Positions 43,452 to 53,123 are shown, counted from the stretch's first letter. The stretch is 63,588 nt of DNA from Prorocentrum cordatum (GCA_963575745.1 CAUYUJ010014336.1:351097-414684); one strand, 5' to 3'. The notes: generated from the sequence alone by a model not told the origin. Numbers and translations: made by a program.

Positions 43452-43776
43452 GGCCCACATATGCAACGCACTCCGCGAAACCCCGCCAGCGCGCCACACT
43501 GCTCGCCTAGGCCAGCGAGGAGCCACATCAGATGTGGCAGCCGAGGATGAGCGATGGGATGCGTAATCCCGAAAGCCCAACTGCCCCAATATGCAAGAAG
43601 GACTTCTGACATGCTGGCCCCATCCCCCCCCCCCCCCCCGCTGAGATAGCATTGAATTCCCAGCTGCCCTGCGCCCTCGCAGTGCCTCGCGCTCCGCCCC
43701 CCCCCCCCCCCCTGACCGCGACCCGCCTTCATTGTGATTATGCTGCGCTGCGCGCAAAGTGCCCCGCCCGCCGCCC

Positions 43777-44089
43777 CGCCGCATCTGCAATGGGCAGAGG
43801 GAGGGAGAAAACGCATCGCGACGTCTTTGTACATGGCGCTTCCTACTGATTGGGGGTTGGGCAGGCTGGATGTCGCCAGGCGGCGTATCCCCAAGCTGTT
43901 TCTCTGTAAGTCAGCTTCCCGTTCTGCTCGGAACGTCAGGGCTATTTCGTTCGCGCTACCATTCGGGGCGAAACGTCTGAGTTTGGTGCGGCGTTCTATG
44001 CCCATGCTGATCAATTCTGCTGTTCTTTCATTGACCGACAGGTCTGTTTTCCTCTTCTGAGCGATGTTGGGCACTCCAGCTATGCCCAA
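43777..44089 (-). CDS. Unidentified exon candidate
   Basis: Open stretch reading QKRKTDLSVNERTAELISMG, IERRTKLRRFAPNGSANEIA, LTFRAEREADLQRNS and SVGSAMYKDVAMRFL. Charge spacing and lack of low complexity argue for coding. It is followed by poly-C/poly-G tracts (43625-43642 and 43698-43713) that are unlikely to be coding. No family recognised. Confidence 0.4.
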
Positions 44090-44244
44090 TTGCCCTGGGA
44101 GGGGCTCTCCCGAAGCGGCCCCCCAATTTCATGATGCCGACGCCGACGTCGGCGCAGTGCTCGCGCTTGTCCGCGTCAGCCGCGGCCCGGCACTATGCCC
44201 TCAGGGAAAACCTCGCTAATGCAACCGCCCCTTCGGATATGTGG

Positions 44245-44592
44245 CGCAGCAATCCGAGAACGCCTCGCTAATGCCACCGCCCCCCCCGTTCTCGGCGACG
44301 CCGGCGCCGCAGCTCCCGCTCCGCAATCCTCTCCAGCTCCAACTCGGGCGCCGCCGACTGGAACTTCTTGCCTCCCGCGTATGCGACCAGCATCCCCATC
44401 GCCATCCTCCGGCTATGGCCTGCGCGCTGGCCCAGCTTCGCCGCGGTGCCGTCCCTCATTTTGTTCGGGAGCACCGCTCTGAAGCTCGGGGGATCGTTGA
44501 TGCCGATCTGGGTCTTGCCTGAGCCCTCCCCCCGGGACTCCTCGCCCTCGTTCGGGTTCCCATTATTGTTGTCGCGCGCCTTGTAGCTCTCG
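44245..44592 (-). CDS. Unidentified exon candidate
   Basis: Enters from an AG near 44600 and reads SYKARDNNNGNPNEGEE, then SFRAVLPNKMRDGTAAKLGQ, MAMGMLVAYAGGKKFQ and an acidic/basic helix ELELERIAERELRRR. It ends at a TAG that is itself part of the recurring CATTAGCGAGG motif, so the true exon end is probably a few codons earlier. No family recognised. Confidence 0.4.
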
Positions 44593-45747
44593 CTGGGCTA
44601 GCGCATCTAGGTCGTCTCTGTGATCATTGCCTGGCTGTGCTCGCTGTAGCCCCCCATCAACTGCAGGAAATCGTTCGCTGTGTCCTTGGCCCATGGCTCT
44701 GTCTATTGATGCTGGTGCTGTCGTTTCGTCTTCCATCTGCCATTCCGACGCCGCCCCCTGCGTGCCTTTCATGAGCGCCATTCCCTCGCGCACCCCTGGC
44801 GGCCCCAACGCGTTGCTGATGTCCTTCTCCCAGACCTGGCACGCGTAGCTCTGCCCCGCTGCCGACGACTTCCGACGCGCTAAACTGCTGACTGGCACGG
44901 GGCAGAAGTCCGATACCATGTGGCTCGCATCTCTGATCTCCGCCGCCGAGCGGAGGGCCGATCCCTGAGGCCCGTTGATGCGCCCTCTAATGTCAAACTC
45001 CTCGTAGTCGTCCGCCGCGCATGACTGGCGGGCGGGTGGTCTGCGCCCTCTTCTTTCGCCGGTGCCGTTCCCCCCCATCGCCGCGGCCGCCGTCGTTGGC
45101 GGGCTGCCCGCTGCTTTGGCGCTGGTCCCAACTGCGCGCCGCTGGTCCTTCCCTTCCCCCTTGCCGCCCTCGCGGCGCTTCGGCTCTCCTTCCATCCCCG
45201 CGCATGCTCCTCGCCTGGGCAGTGCCAATCTCAGCGGTGTCATCGCCATCTTTCGCGCAGTGCGGTCCAGGATGGCGGCGGCGCGCATGCGTCTGATTGC
45301 CTTCCAGGGATTGGGCCTGGGAGCCGCAGGGGATGCAGGTGTGAGAGGGGGGCTCGCGCGCGGGGTGATTCCAGCAGCTGCTGGTTTTGTGACATATCCC
45401 GTGACTTTCCGTCGCCCATTGCACGGGCAGTCGCATTTTTTCTCTGCGCGGACGAGCTCTCGCACCAGGGACATTGATTCGTGATCGCCAGGCTGGGGAT
45501 CAGAGGGCGACAATTGCGCGCCGCTCTCCCGCGCCCTGCCGGCGCCGCCCCCGCGGCAATTGCGCCCCGCGCGCCTGCCCCTCTGTTCCAAATTCCCAGC
45601 TGCCCCAAAACTGAGCCACCACCTCTCCGCCCGCCGTGGCCCCCGGCAACGCCGTGCGCACTGCTGCTGCAGCGCGACGCCAGCTGCTGGGGTCCGCCCC
45701 AATCCGGGCTTCCCAATACCTCGTGCCTCTCTTGAACATTGAGACAT
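44563..45747 (-). CDS. Unidentified protein, longest open frame of the cluster
   Basis: 394 codons open without any microsatellite to explain it. The part from about 45480 on is the most protein-like: SMSLVRELVRAEKKCDCPCN, PNPWKAIRRMRAAAILDRTA, then YEEFDIRGRINGPQGSALRS and SYACQVWEKDISNALGPPG, with GC-rich third positions. The end of the frame (RELQGARQQ, stop) may be bypassed by splicing into the frame of the next candidate near 44590. I know no family for it. Confidence 0.4.
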   Translation of the reverse strand: MSQCSREARGIGKPGLGRTPAAGVALQQQCARRCRGPRRAERWWLSFGAAGNLEQRGRRAGRNCRGGGAGRARESGAQLSPSDPQPGDHESMSLVRELVRAEKKCDCPCNGRRKVTGYVTKPAAAGITPRASPPLTPASPAAPRPNPWKAIRRMRAAAILDRTARKMAMTPLRLALPRRGACAGMEGEPKRREGGKGEGKDQRRAVGTSAKAAGSPPTTAAAAMGGNGTGERRGRRPPARQSCAADDYEEFDIRGRINGPQGSALRSAAEIRDASHMVSDFCPVPVSSLARRKSSAAGQSYACQVWEKDISNALGPPGVREGMALMKGTQGAASEWQMEDETTAPASIDRAMGQGHSERFPAVDGGLQRAQPGNDHRDDLDALAQRELQGARQQ

Positions 45748-45907
45748 ATGACTGCCACTTCGGGCGCCAGCTCCACGCGTCCTCGCTGGCCCCCGCTAGC
45801 GCCCGTAAGTCCCTGGCCACCTGCTCGGCCCAATGCGTAGAAGCTTCGAATATCCAGCAATTGTCCATTCCCTGGGCCTGACAGAGCCCGCCCAACTTCG
45901 ACGTCAA
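45500..45907 (-). CDS. Unidentified exon candidate
   Basis: An open stretch reading MDNCWIFEASTHWAEQVARD, then AWSWRPKWQSYVSMFKRG and TRYWEARIGADPSSW, rich in Trp and with helical periodicity. After that the frame becomes Ala/Gly/Arg-rich. It could continue the preceding candidate after a frame change or splice. No family recognised. Confidence 0.3.
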   Translation of the reverse strand: MTSKLGGLCQAQGMDNCWIFEASTHWAEQVARDLRALAGASEDAWSWRPKWQSYVSMFKRGTRYWEARIGADPSSWRRAAAAVRTALPGATAGGEVVAQFWGSWEFGTEGQARGAQLPRGRRRQGAGERRAIVAL

Positions 45908-45993
45908 AAACAGCCGTCAGCGCGTTGCCAAAACAATCTCTCCTGCGTATCCTTGATCTCCTGGTGGGCGCGGCCCCAATTCTCTCACCTCCC

Positions 45994-46428
45994 TCATCGG
46001 CGCGCCCGTGATCTTCCTCTCTCTCTCTGGAGCTGTCTTGTGGTCCCGTTGCGCCCTGGCCCTCGAAGAGCCACCAGGTGGTTGGTCTTGGCTGTGTCCA
46101 GGTTCCATCCACCTCTTTCCAGCTTGCTCTCTAAGCGCAGAGTGGTGGCGTTGACCTGCTCGGCGATCCTTGTCGCGTGGGCTCCTGGGCGATCCGAGAT
46201 AACCTCGCTTCCGCCTAGAGCTGTTTGGGGCCGGGGGCCCGGGCGAGCAGAGAGATCCTCGCTTTCGCCAAACCCCGCCTGGCGTTCCGAGATTACCCCG
46301 CTAACTCCAGTTACAAGAAGGATCGGGCCCGACGAAACCACTGCGTGGGTCTTGGTGATTGACGTCACCCATGGACGCGTTGAGCGAGAGGTCGTGCTCC
46401 TGCTCGTTGACGGGGCCCGCTGTATCAT
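45994..46428 (-). CDS. Unidentified exon candidate, possibly a reverse-transcriptase tail
   Basis: Minus-strand frame with NATTLRLESKLERGGWNLD followed by TAKTNHLVALRGPG. The pattern of an amphipathic helix, G-W-x-L-N/D and K-T is also seen just after the palm of LINE reverse transcriptases, so this may be a mobile-element remnant rather than a host exon. The upstream part holds three copies of the short motif CGRGGTTTCTCGGAGTGC (degenerate) within 110 bases, so the reading upstream of about 46170 is probably intronic or repeat. Confidence 0.3.
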   Translation of the reverse strand: MIQRAPSTSRSTTSRSTRPWVTSITKTHAVVSSGPILLVTGVSGVISERQAGFGESEDLSARPGPRPQTALGGSEVISDRPGAHATRIAEQVNATTLRLESKLERGGWNLDTAKTNHLVALRGPGRNGTTRQLQRERGRSRARR

Positions 46429-46476
46429 GCAGCGTCTGCGTCTCGTCCCGCTCTCTTTCTCCCTGGTGCCACTGTC

Positions 46477-46665
46477 CTACTGCAAGTTGTAAGTCTCATT
46501 GAACTGTCGTGGGCACAAGGTCAAACCCATGTGTGCTCCTCCGTAGTCCTTACGCGCAACCAAGTGTCTGCGCATTCTACGCTCATAAGCGTGTAATGCA
46601 GCGCCTCGACCGAAAATGGAAAGTCCTCCTCTATAGTGCTCACTCCTGTTTGCCTTGCTCTCCAC
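46477..46665 (-). CDS. Unidentified short exon candidate
   Basis: A 62-codon open stretch reading GRGAALHAYERRMRRHLVAR and then AHMGLTLCPRQFNETYNL before a stop. Composition is protein-like. It lies within the minus-strand cluster. No family recognised. Confidence 0.3.
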   Translation of the reverse strand: MESKANRSEHYRGGLSIFGRGAALHAYERRMRRHLVARKDYGGAHMGLTLCPRQFNETYNLQ

Positions 46666-46756
46666 TGTGTAGCTCCGACGGAGGTAACCGCATTATCCCT
46701 CGATGTGTTTCTAAGCCCTCCCTGTGCCCAGCAGGGGTGCTTCGGTGTTTTTTCTT

Positions 46757-47074
46757 CTATAATGAACTAGCTGTGGAGCGCCATTCCCATTGAGCAGCAT
46801 GCGCGCATGACTCTTTTCCCTCCAAGTGTTGTTCCTGATTGCCGTTCTCCGATGAACAAAAAAAGGACATATACCTGTGCCAATCCAAGGGTGTAGCTTG
46901 TGATTGGCGACGCTTGATTAGGATGTCCTCCAGCTTGTTCATGCGTACCATGTTTGCTTCTTTCTCCAACGCCGAAGACCCCAACCCAGCTTTCTCGTAC
47001 CTCCCTACGTGGTACGCGTTCTTTTCTGTCGCCCTTGGTGCCTCACCGTCGTCCACTCTGTCTGCACTGTCCAA
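46757..47074 (-). CDS. Unidentified exon candidate
   Basis: A 105-codon open stretch, hydrophilic and mixed in composition: EKNAYHVGRYEKAGLG, ALEKEANMVRMNKLEDILIKR, TPLDWHRYMSFFCSSENG. A helix with alternating charges suggests a real protein segment rather than a shadow. It stands between two other candidates on the same strand. No family recognised and exon edges not fixed. Confidence 0.35.
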   Translation of the reverse strand: MDSADRVDDGEAPRATEKNAYHVGRYEKAGLGSSALEKEANMVRMNKLEDILIKRRQSQATPLDWHRYMSFFCSSENGNQEQHLEGKESCAHAAQWEWRSTASSL

Positions 47075-47215
47075 CGCCCTGCCCTACCCATCTTCTGTAG
47101 TATAGACTTTCCTACTCTGCACTTGTAAGGCGTGCTGTTCTTGTCCAAGTCCTCCGAGTCATCTCGCTTCTCCGCCGCTCGTACTTTTTACTCCTCCAAG
47201 TTCCTGCTCAGTTGC

Positions 47216-47620
47216 TCAGAATCCTTCAATGTGGTTATGGGTTCTAGTACCATCCGTGTAAGTTCTCCTGGGACACCCCACGGGGGAAGGCTCCCCTTTT
47301 GGCCACTTTCTTGCAGCCCTCAGCGTGCCACTTTTGTCCCTCTCCACTGGAGCTTTCAACTCCATATCCAGTGGTAGAGGCATTAGTTTTGCTATCATTT
47401 CGTCGTGTTCCTTTTCGTACTCTTCCAGGTCCATCGGCTCGGCTGCCAGCCCCCCTACGTGGGGGTGTTTGCCCAGCTCTGTAAGCCACTCCTCTGTACT
47501 CCAGCAGGTCCGCGCTGAGAAATAATATCTCTTCTTGGGTCCTCTCCCAGTCCTATGATATTCCATCCTGAACCTGTGCATCTCGCTGAAGTTATTGATC
47601 TCTCGTATGCTCTCCATGTT
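47216..47620 (-). CDS. Unidentified exon candidate
   Basis: An open minus-strand stretch with protein-like composition: it begins MESIREINNFSEMHRFRMEY, then KKRYYFSARTCWSTEEWLTEL and an acidic helix EPMDLEEYEKEHDEMIAKL. The frame ends in a stop after HIEGF at 47216. It may be left earlier by splicing at an AG|G such as in the WPKG region. Upstream lies a (GAC)n run (47651-47672). It is the first of a series of minus-strand candidates down to 41.4 kb. I do not recognise the family. Confidence 0.4.
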   Translation of the reverse strand, partial: NMESIREINNFSEMHRFRMEYHRTGRGPKKRYYFSARTCWSTEEWLTELGKHPHVGGLAAEPMDLEEYEKEHDEMIAKLMPLPLDMELKAPVERDKSGTLRAARKWPKGEPSPVGCPRRTYTDGTRTHNHIEGF

Positions 47621-47650
47621 TCCTCTGCCAGCTTCTCTTTCCTTGCCGGA

Positions 47651-47673
47651 GGCAGACGACGACGACGACGACG
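47651..47673. repeat. (GAC)n microsatellite
   Basis: Seven GAC units. Confidence 0.9.
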
Positions 47674-47879
47674 ACCTCTCGGAGCAGTGGCGCAGGGCGA
47701 ATCGAGTCAACGGCAACTCAGCATGCAAGTCAGAATCGGTCCCCCGACCCCTCCTGGGGTCCAAACGCACCCGTTTTCCGAGATGCGTCCACGTGTGGCG
47801 ACGAGGGCCCCCCCCAAAAGCCAACTGCTTGTATCCCAACTCGCCCCTCCAATCGAGCCTCCCTGCGTGCCCTGAGCCG

Positions 47880-48042
47880 CCAGACCCAACATCCGGCGCT
47901 CCGGTGTTTTCCAATGCGTGGACCTCCAGAGGTCTGAACCACTTCTCCAGGGCCAGTGTTCCATCCTGCATCGCTTTTCACGGTCCCAGGGTCCGTTGAG
48001 GGTCCCCGGAGGCCGAAAACGGCCCAAGACTGGCCGCCCCCA
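47880..48042. repeat. Repeat family N, best copy
   Basis: GCGTGGACCTCCAGAGGTCT followed by GGTCCCCGGAGGCCGAAAAC. Related pieces lie at about 24.78-24.83, 34.17-34.24, 48.93-49.03, 49.63-49.75, 50.89-51.00, 57.59-57.64, 57.91-57.99 and 58.31-58.45 kb, always an xxCCTCxxGAGGTCxx box near a GGCCGAAAACGGC box. Confidence 0.6.
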
Positions 48043-48552
48043 TTTTGTCGGGGCCTCGGTCTTCTGGGGCGGAGGACGGGGAGGCGGATGCTGACAGCGA
48101 CCCCGCTGGCTGGCTGGCCTGAGCGTCCAGCTTGGCCCATATGCGTGCGGCCTTCTCGGGTCGGGCGAAAGGGGGGATAGCAAAGGGGGGATTTGAGAAT
48201 CAGCTCGCGTAGCTGGCTTTCCCGGCGCTGGGAGGCGCCCATGCATCGAGGAATGGGCCCCTCGGTGGGGCCGAAACCAGCTGCATGCGGCAGGTTTCGT
48301 AACCCCGCCTTTCCCAATTCCCCCCTTTCGTCCGGCCCGAGCCTTCCACGGCAGGCCCCTCACGGCCTTCATCGCCTCGTACGGCCACTCGCCGCCGGCC
48401 TGCGGGGGGGCCGCCCCGCGCGCGGTGGCCGACGCCGTGTGCCGAGGGCGCCCTCGGCCGCGCGCCCCGGGGGGGGGGGCAGCGAGCCCCGAGAAGTGAA
48501 AGCCAGTCTCAACACAGTCAGGTGCTTCATAGAGATTCGGGTGCTTCACAAC

Positions 48553-48712
48553 GATCCTCCTCCTCCTCCTCCTCCTCTTTCTCCTCCTCTTTCTCCTCCT
48601 CTTTGTCCTCCTCTTTCTCCTCCTCTTTGTCCTCCTCTTTCTCCTCCTCCTCCTCCTCCTCCTCCTCATCATCATCTTTCTCCTCCTCCTCCTCCTCCTC
48701 CTCTGAGCTCCC
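48553..48712. repeat. (CTC)n / CTCCTCTTT repeat
   Basis: Alternating CTCCTCCTCTTTCTCCTCC units, six or more. Confidence 0.95.
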
Positions 48713-48734
48713 GAGGCCTGATCTGAAGGGGCCC

Positions 48735-48895
48735 TGGGACACACAAGTACACAGACACGGGTCCCCCATGATTGCCCACAGTTCCCCATCTTTGCTGGGT
48801 TTTCGTCTCCCCCCCCGCTTCCCACATTCTCCCACATGTCCCTGGGAAAGGACGGCGGTTCAATGTTCTGTGTGGTTTCCCCCTCCTGATGATCG
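48735..48895. mobile_element. Repeat family I, copy 4
   Basis: GGGACACACAAGTACACAGA, CCCACATTCTCCCACATGTC and TTCCCCCTCCTGATGATCG. Confidence 0.75.
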
Positions 48896-49198
48896 CGTCG
48901 TTCGGAAAACTCACGGCCGGGAATCTTTGGCCACGTTCGGCCTCCGGGGGCCCTCGCTGGGCCACGGGGCCGTCAAAAAAGAACTCGGGATACAGAACCA
49001 GTCCCCTGGGAAAGGATCCCGACTCTCGGGGGCCGCTTAGTTGGTCAGGACGCCGCGTGCCTGGCTCCCGCTGGGGCGTGGCGCGTACTCTTCGAACGCC
49101 ACTGGCGTCGACGCGCGAGCGGACGAGCATGTCGCTCTCGCCTCTGCGCCGCGCAGGCTTCGCCTGGAAGTGGCGCTCGGGCCTCGGCAAGGAACTCG

Positions 49199-49326
49199 CC
49201 ATCGCTCGGACGTCCATTCCCTGTGTCTTTGTCGGTTATGTGCGTGGGTCTTTTCGCCAAATGATCAAGGATGCTCCTCGATGGTCCTCGCCGAGGGAAA
49301 AATGCACACGTCCGAGCGATGCCAAG
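49199..49326. mobile_element. Repeat family A, copy 5
   Basis: Complete copy with both inverted ends and the GATGCTCCTCGATGGTCCTC core. Confidence 0.9.
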
Positions 49327-50267
49327 AGTTGTTCCTCACTCGCCTGCTGTTTGGGCCCAGGCGAGCGGGCAGCTTGCCGACCTCACCCAGCTTTCTGCGC
49401 CCTTGGTCTCGGAGGTGGCGCTCCCGTGCGGGCGCGGCAGATGCCTCGTGCGCCACACCGCACGGCAGCGGCAGCGCGGCAGCGGGGCCGCGCGAGAGCT
49501 GGCGAGATGCTGAACTCGCCCGACCGCTGCGCAGGCTGTGAGCAGAAGTGGGATGCGGCTAGGGTGTCTTAACTGGATGGGCTCCGAGGACATCTGTCAC
49601 TGAAGGCGGATAAGAGCAGATCCGCTCACAATCGGTCCCCGGACCCCTCCGGAGGTCCATCTGACGACTACCGGTCTCAACACTGGATTCGTGTTTGACG
49701 CTCGCTCGCGGGGCCCGAAAACAGCCTCCAGAGGTCCATAACGACATCAAACCTCCTCGAACCCAGCACCTCGAATCCACCCCCCAGCCTTCCTGCTCGC
49801 CAGAACCAGACCTGGGCCACCTCAAACCCTCGGCCGACTCCAATGCGAAATGCCGAGGTCGCGCAGGCGCCGCGCAGGCTGTGAGCGACAACAATGGCGC
49901 TGTGCCGGCGCGGCGCCTGCTTCGTCTTCGCCGCGCCCATCGCAAGTCGTGTGCCGCTCCCGCTCCTGCGCGCCCCGCGCCACTTTCTCGCCGCCAAATT
50001 TGCTGGCAGCGGGGCCGTGCGCGCAAGCGCCTTCCGCTCGCTGGGTGGGAACGTGCTCCAATCCTGGATGCCTCCCAAGTGAGCGACGAAAAGAAACTGG
50101 GCCTTGTGCACGATGCCGTTATTAGCGACCTCGCCGCAGCTTGCCCGGGCCGCCAGCGCAGCACGCCACACTGGAGACGAGGGCGCTCACGCGCGACCTG
50201 ACGCAAGCAGCCCACTTCCGCGCGAATGGCGGCGCAGTCGAACCCGTTCTTTTGTTATGTCGCCGAA
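49327..50267. other. No gene seen
   Basis: Contains a family N piece near 49.63-49.75. GCGCAGGCTGTGAGC occurs at 49.53 and 49.87 kb, and 50.14-50.25 kb resembles 19.23-19.33 kb. Confidence 0.45.
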
Positions 50268-50440
50268 GGGGGTCCGAGTAAGTGGGATCTGAGGATGGCG
50301 CCGCATCGCCGATGCATCGGCGACGTCGGCGACGTATTAACGACGTCGGCCTGGAGAAAAGCGGGCTCCACATCGAGCCGCATCGCCGATGCATCGGCGA
50401 TGAGGCTCAATCATGCGACCCCATCTACTCGGACCCCACC
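50268..50440. mobile_element. Repeat family B, copy 4
   Basis: Ends GGGGTCCGAGTAAGTGGG and CCCATCTACTCGGACCCC. The exact 20-mer ATCGCCGATGCATCGGCGAT occurs in it twice. Confidence 0.9.
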
Positions 50441-51109
50441 TGGGATGCTTGGACATCCCAAGATCTGGCTGTGCGAAATTGATTATTCTGCTCTGGGAAG
50501 AAGGGTGGGATTAGGGGGGGCCCTCTGACTCGCTCGGCTTGGCCAACTTGACCGATACTCCTACATACTCTTCCAATCGCAGGCGGCCTCCGACCGGCAA
50601 GCGCTGGACAGCTCAACCAGGCGCTCGAAGCTCTCCTCGATGTCGGGGATACCAGGGGTCGACCAAGCCAGCGTTTTGTGTTTTCGTCTCGTTCACTATT
50701 TGACTTGCCCAACACCGTGTCCTGCGCGCAGAATTGTAAACGTGAGGTGCCAGTGGTAGACGACAAAACGAGCACGAAGAGAAAACTAAACAGATCCACG
50801 AGATTGCCAAAACTTAGAGGCGGCCAGGGTCTGAATTGATTGAACTCGAGAAGTCTGTCAAGAAGAAACAATAAAAAACAATCCGCTCCCAATCTGTCCC
50901 TGGTCTACTCCCGGGGTCCATCTGGTCTGGTTTTTCAGCCTAGATTTTTTTGTTGGCGGTGCCACGGTCCGAAAACGGCTCCAGGAGGCCGAAAAAGGCA
51001 AACATCATCCTCGAGCCCAGAAGCTCGAACCTCGTCCCCGCTTTGATGTGCGCCTGAACCAATGCTGAGACACCTCCGACCCCAAACCAGCTCAACAAAC
51101 AATCCAAAC
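50441..51109. other. No gene seen
   Basis: 50.53-50.75 kb is AT-richer and open on the plus strand, but I see no motif. 50.89-51.00 kb is family N. Confidence 0.4.
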
Positions 51110-51232
51110 ATCAACTTTCGGAGCTCCTCGCAAATTTCATGGATCGGCGCTGGACCGCGCGGAGCACGACAGGGGCGGCAGCAGCCCAACGCCGATTCAA
51201 GAAATCCGTGAGAAGCTCTGAGAACTTCAAGT
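51110..51232. mobile_element. Repeat family J, copy 4 (foldback)
   Basis: TTCGGAGCTCCTCGCAAATT, GGATCGGCGCTGGACCGC, GCAGCAGCCCAACGCCGATT and GAGAAGCTCTGAGAA. Confidence 0.7.
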
Positions 51233-51369
51233 TTACAGTCAAACTGCTGCAATATCGAAAGCCGAATTGCAAAATGACCCTGGCAAAAGACCCAACCATA
51301 TGCAGTTGTGGGTGCCGTAATTGTGAGTATCGTCTCTGGTGGAACTCCCTATGGGGCCACGCACCGCGT

Positions 51370-52700
51370 GAGGGGTGCGCCGAAATGGAGGTGGAACTGC
51401 ATGCGAACCCTGCCGCAGAAGCCTTCGGTGGAGCTCCCTATGGGGCCGCGAACCGTCTGAAGGGTGCGCCGAGATCAAGACGGAACTGCATGCGAACCCC
51501 GTCACTGTTGCCTTCGGTGGAGCTCCCTATGGGGCCGCGAACCGTCTGAGGGGTGCGCCGAGATCAAGACGGAACTGCATGCGAACCCCGTCACTGTGGC
51601 CTTCGGTGGAGCTCACTATGGGGCCACGAACCGTGTGAGGGGTGCGCCGAAATGAGGGTGGAACTGCATGCGAACCCTGCCGCTGGGGCCTTCGGTGGAA
51701 CTCCCTATGGGGCCGCGAACCGTCTGAGGGGTGCGCCGAAATGAGGGTGGAACTGCATGCGCAACCTGCCCCTGGGGCCTTCGGTGGAACTCCCTATGGG
51801 GCCACGAACCGTGTGAGAGGGGCGCCGAAAGGAGGGTGGAACTGCATGCGATCCCTGCCACTGTGGCCTTCAGTGGAGCTCACTATGGGGCCACGAACCG
51901 TGTGAGGGGTGCGCCGGCGAACCCCGCCACTGGGGCCTTCGGTGGAGCTCCCTATGGGGCCACGAACTGTGTGAGAAGGCCGCCGAAATAAGGGTGGAAC
52001 TGCATGCGAACCCTGCCACTGTGGCCTTTGGTGGAGCTCACTATGGGGCCACGAACCGTGTGAGGGGTGCGCCGAAACGACAATGAAACTACATGCGAAC
52101 CCTGCCGCTGGGGCCTTCGGTGGAACTCCCTATGGGGCCACGAACCATGTGAGAGGGGCGCCGAAATGAGTGTGGAACTGCATGCGAACCCTGCCACTGT
52201 TGCCTTCGGTGGAGCTCACTATGGGGCCACGAACCGTGTGAGGGGTGCGCCGAAACGACAATGAAACTACATGCGAACCCTGCCGCTGGGGCCTTCGGTG
52301 GAGCTCCCTATGGGGCCACGAACCGTGTGAGAGGGGCGCCGAAATGAGTGTGGAACTGCATGCGAACCCTGCCACTGTTGCCTTCGGTGGAGCTCACTAT
52401 GGGGCCACGAACCGTGTGAGAGGGGCGCCGAAATGAGAGTGGAACTGCATGCGAACCCTGCCACTGGGGCCTTCGGTGGAGCTCACTATGGGGCCACGAA
52501 CTGTGTGAGAAGGGCACCGAAATGGGGGCGGAACTGCATGCGAACCCTGCCGCTGGGGCCTGCAGTGTAGCTCCATATGGGGCCACGAACCGTCTGAGGG
52601 GTGCGCCGAAATGAGAGTGGAACTGCATGCGAACCCTGCCACTGGGGCCTTCGGTGGAGCTCCCTATGGGGCCACGAACCGTGTGCGGGGTGTGCAGGAA
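51370..52700. repeat. 89-bp tandem array
   Basis: About 15 units with period 89, marked by AACTGCATGCGAACCC and CTATGGGGCCACGAACCG. One unit near 51910 is shortened. As 89 is not a multiple of three, the frame shifts at each unit. The short open frames seen in each unit on both strands are repeat shadows. Confidence 0.95.
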
Positions 52701-52734
52701 TGGGCGGAGGAGCGGGACTAAGGGAAGGGAGGAG

Positions 52735-52790
52735 GGGGCAGCGGGAGGAAGTGGAGGGAGGAGGAGGAGGAGGAGGTGGAGGAGGAACGC
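52735..52790. repeat. (GGA)n tract
   Basis: GGAGGAGGAGG units with GGTGG. Confidence 0.9.
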
Positions 52791-52864
52791 GGGGCGCTCT
52801 CTTCAAAATGAGGACCCAGGATGGTTGGACACAAAAACCATTGTGGGCACCGAGAGAGCACGGG

Positions 52865-52970
52865 TGCACGAGGATGAGCTAGAGGAACAGCCAAGGAATG
52901 GCCTCGGGAACAGCGAGCCCCTTCCGAACCCAAAGCGGTCCCAATGTCAGCGTCCTGGCTGTATGCCGGT
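52865..52970. repeat. Repeat family L, copy 3
   Basis: TCGGGAACAGCGAGCCCCTT and TGTCAGCGTCCTGGCTGTAT. Confidence 0.55.
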
Positions 52971-52989
52971 TTCTGTTCATCAGTGCTCG

Positions 52990-53123
52990 GTCAACCCCTG
53001 ACGGATGCTTCTGCCGTCGACGAAGGCCTCGAACGCGTCCTTGCCGCTCACCGGCGCCGCCTTTTGCCTCTCCTCCGAGGCCCCTGCGCCCTTGACGAGC
53101 CACGCGGCGAGGGCCCTCGACAC
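52990..53123 (-). CDS. Exon candidate, possibly the N-terminus of the MICAL-like gene
   Basis: An open minus-strand stretch (52983-53153) with strongly GC-ended codons. After an AAG|GTG acceptor-like junction it reads VSRALAAWLVKGAG, then a polar stretch, then KDAFEAFVDGRSIRQG. The last part resembles the first helix of MICAL proteins (xxFxxFxxAxxxxxTLxxFxxL). No clear GT, GC or GA donor follows an AG, so the 3' edge is uncertain. If it belongs to the gene, the intron to exon A is about 13.7 kb and would contain the 41-48 kb exon cluster. It could equally be an exon of another gene. Confidence 0.4.
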
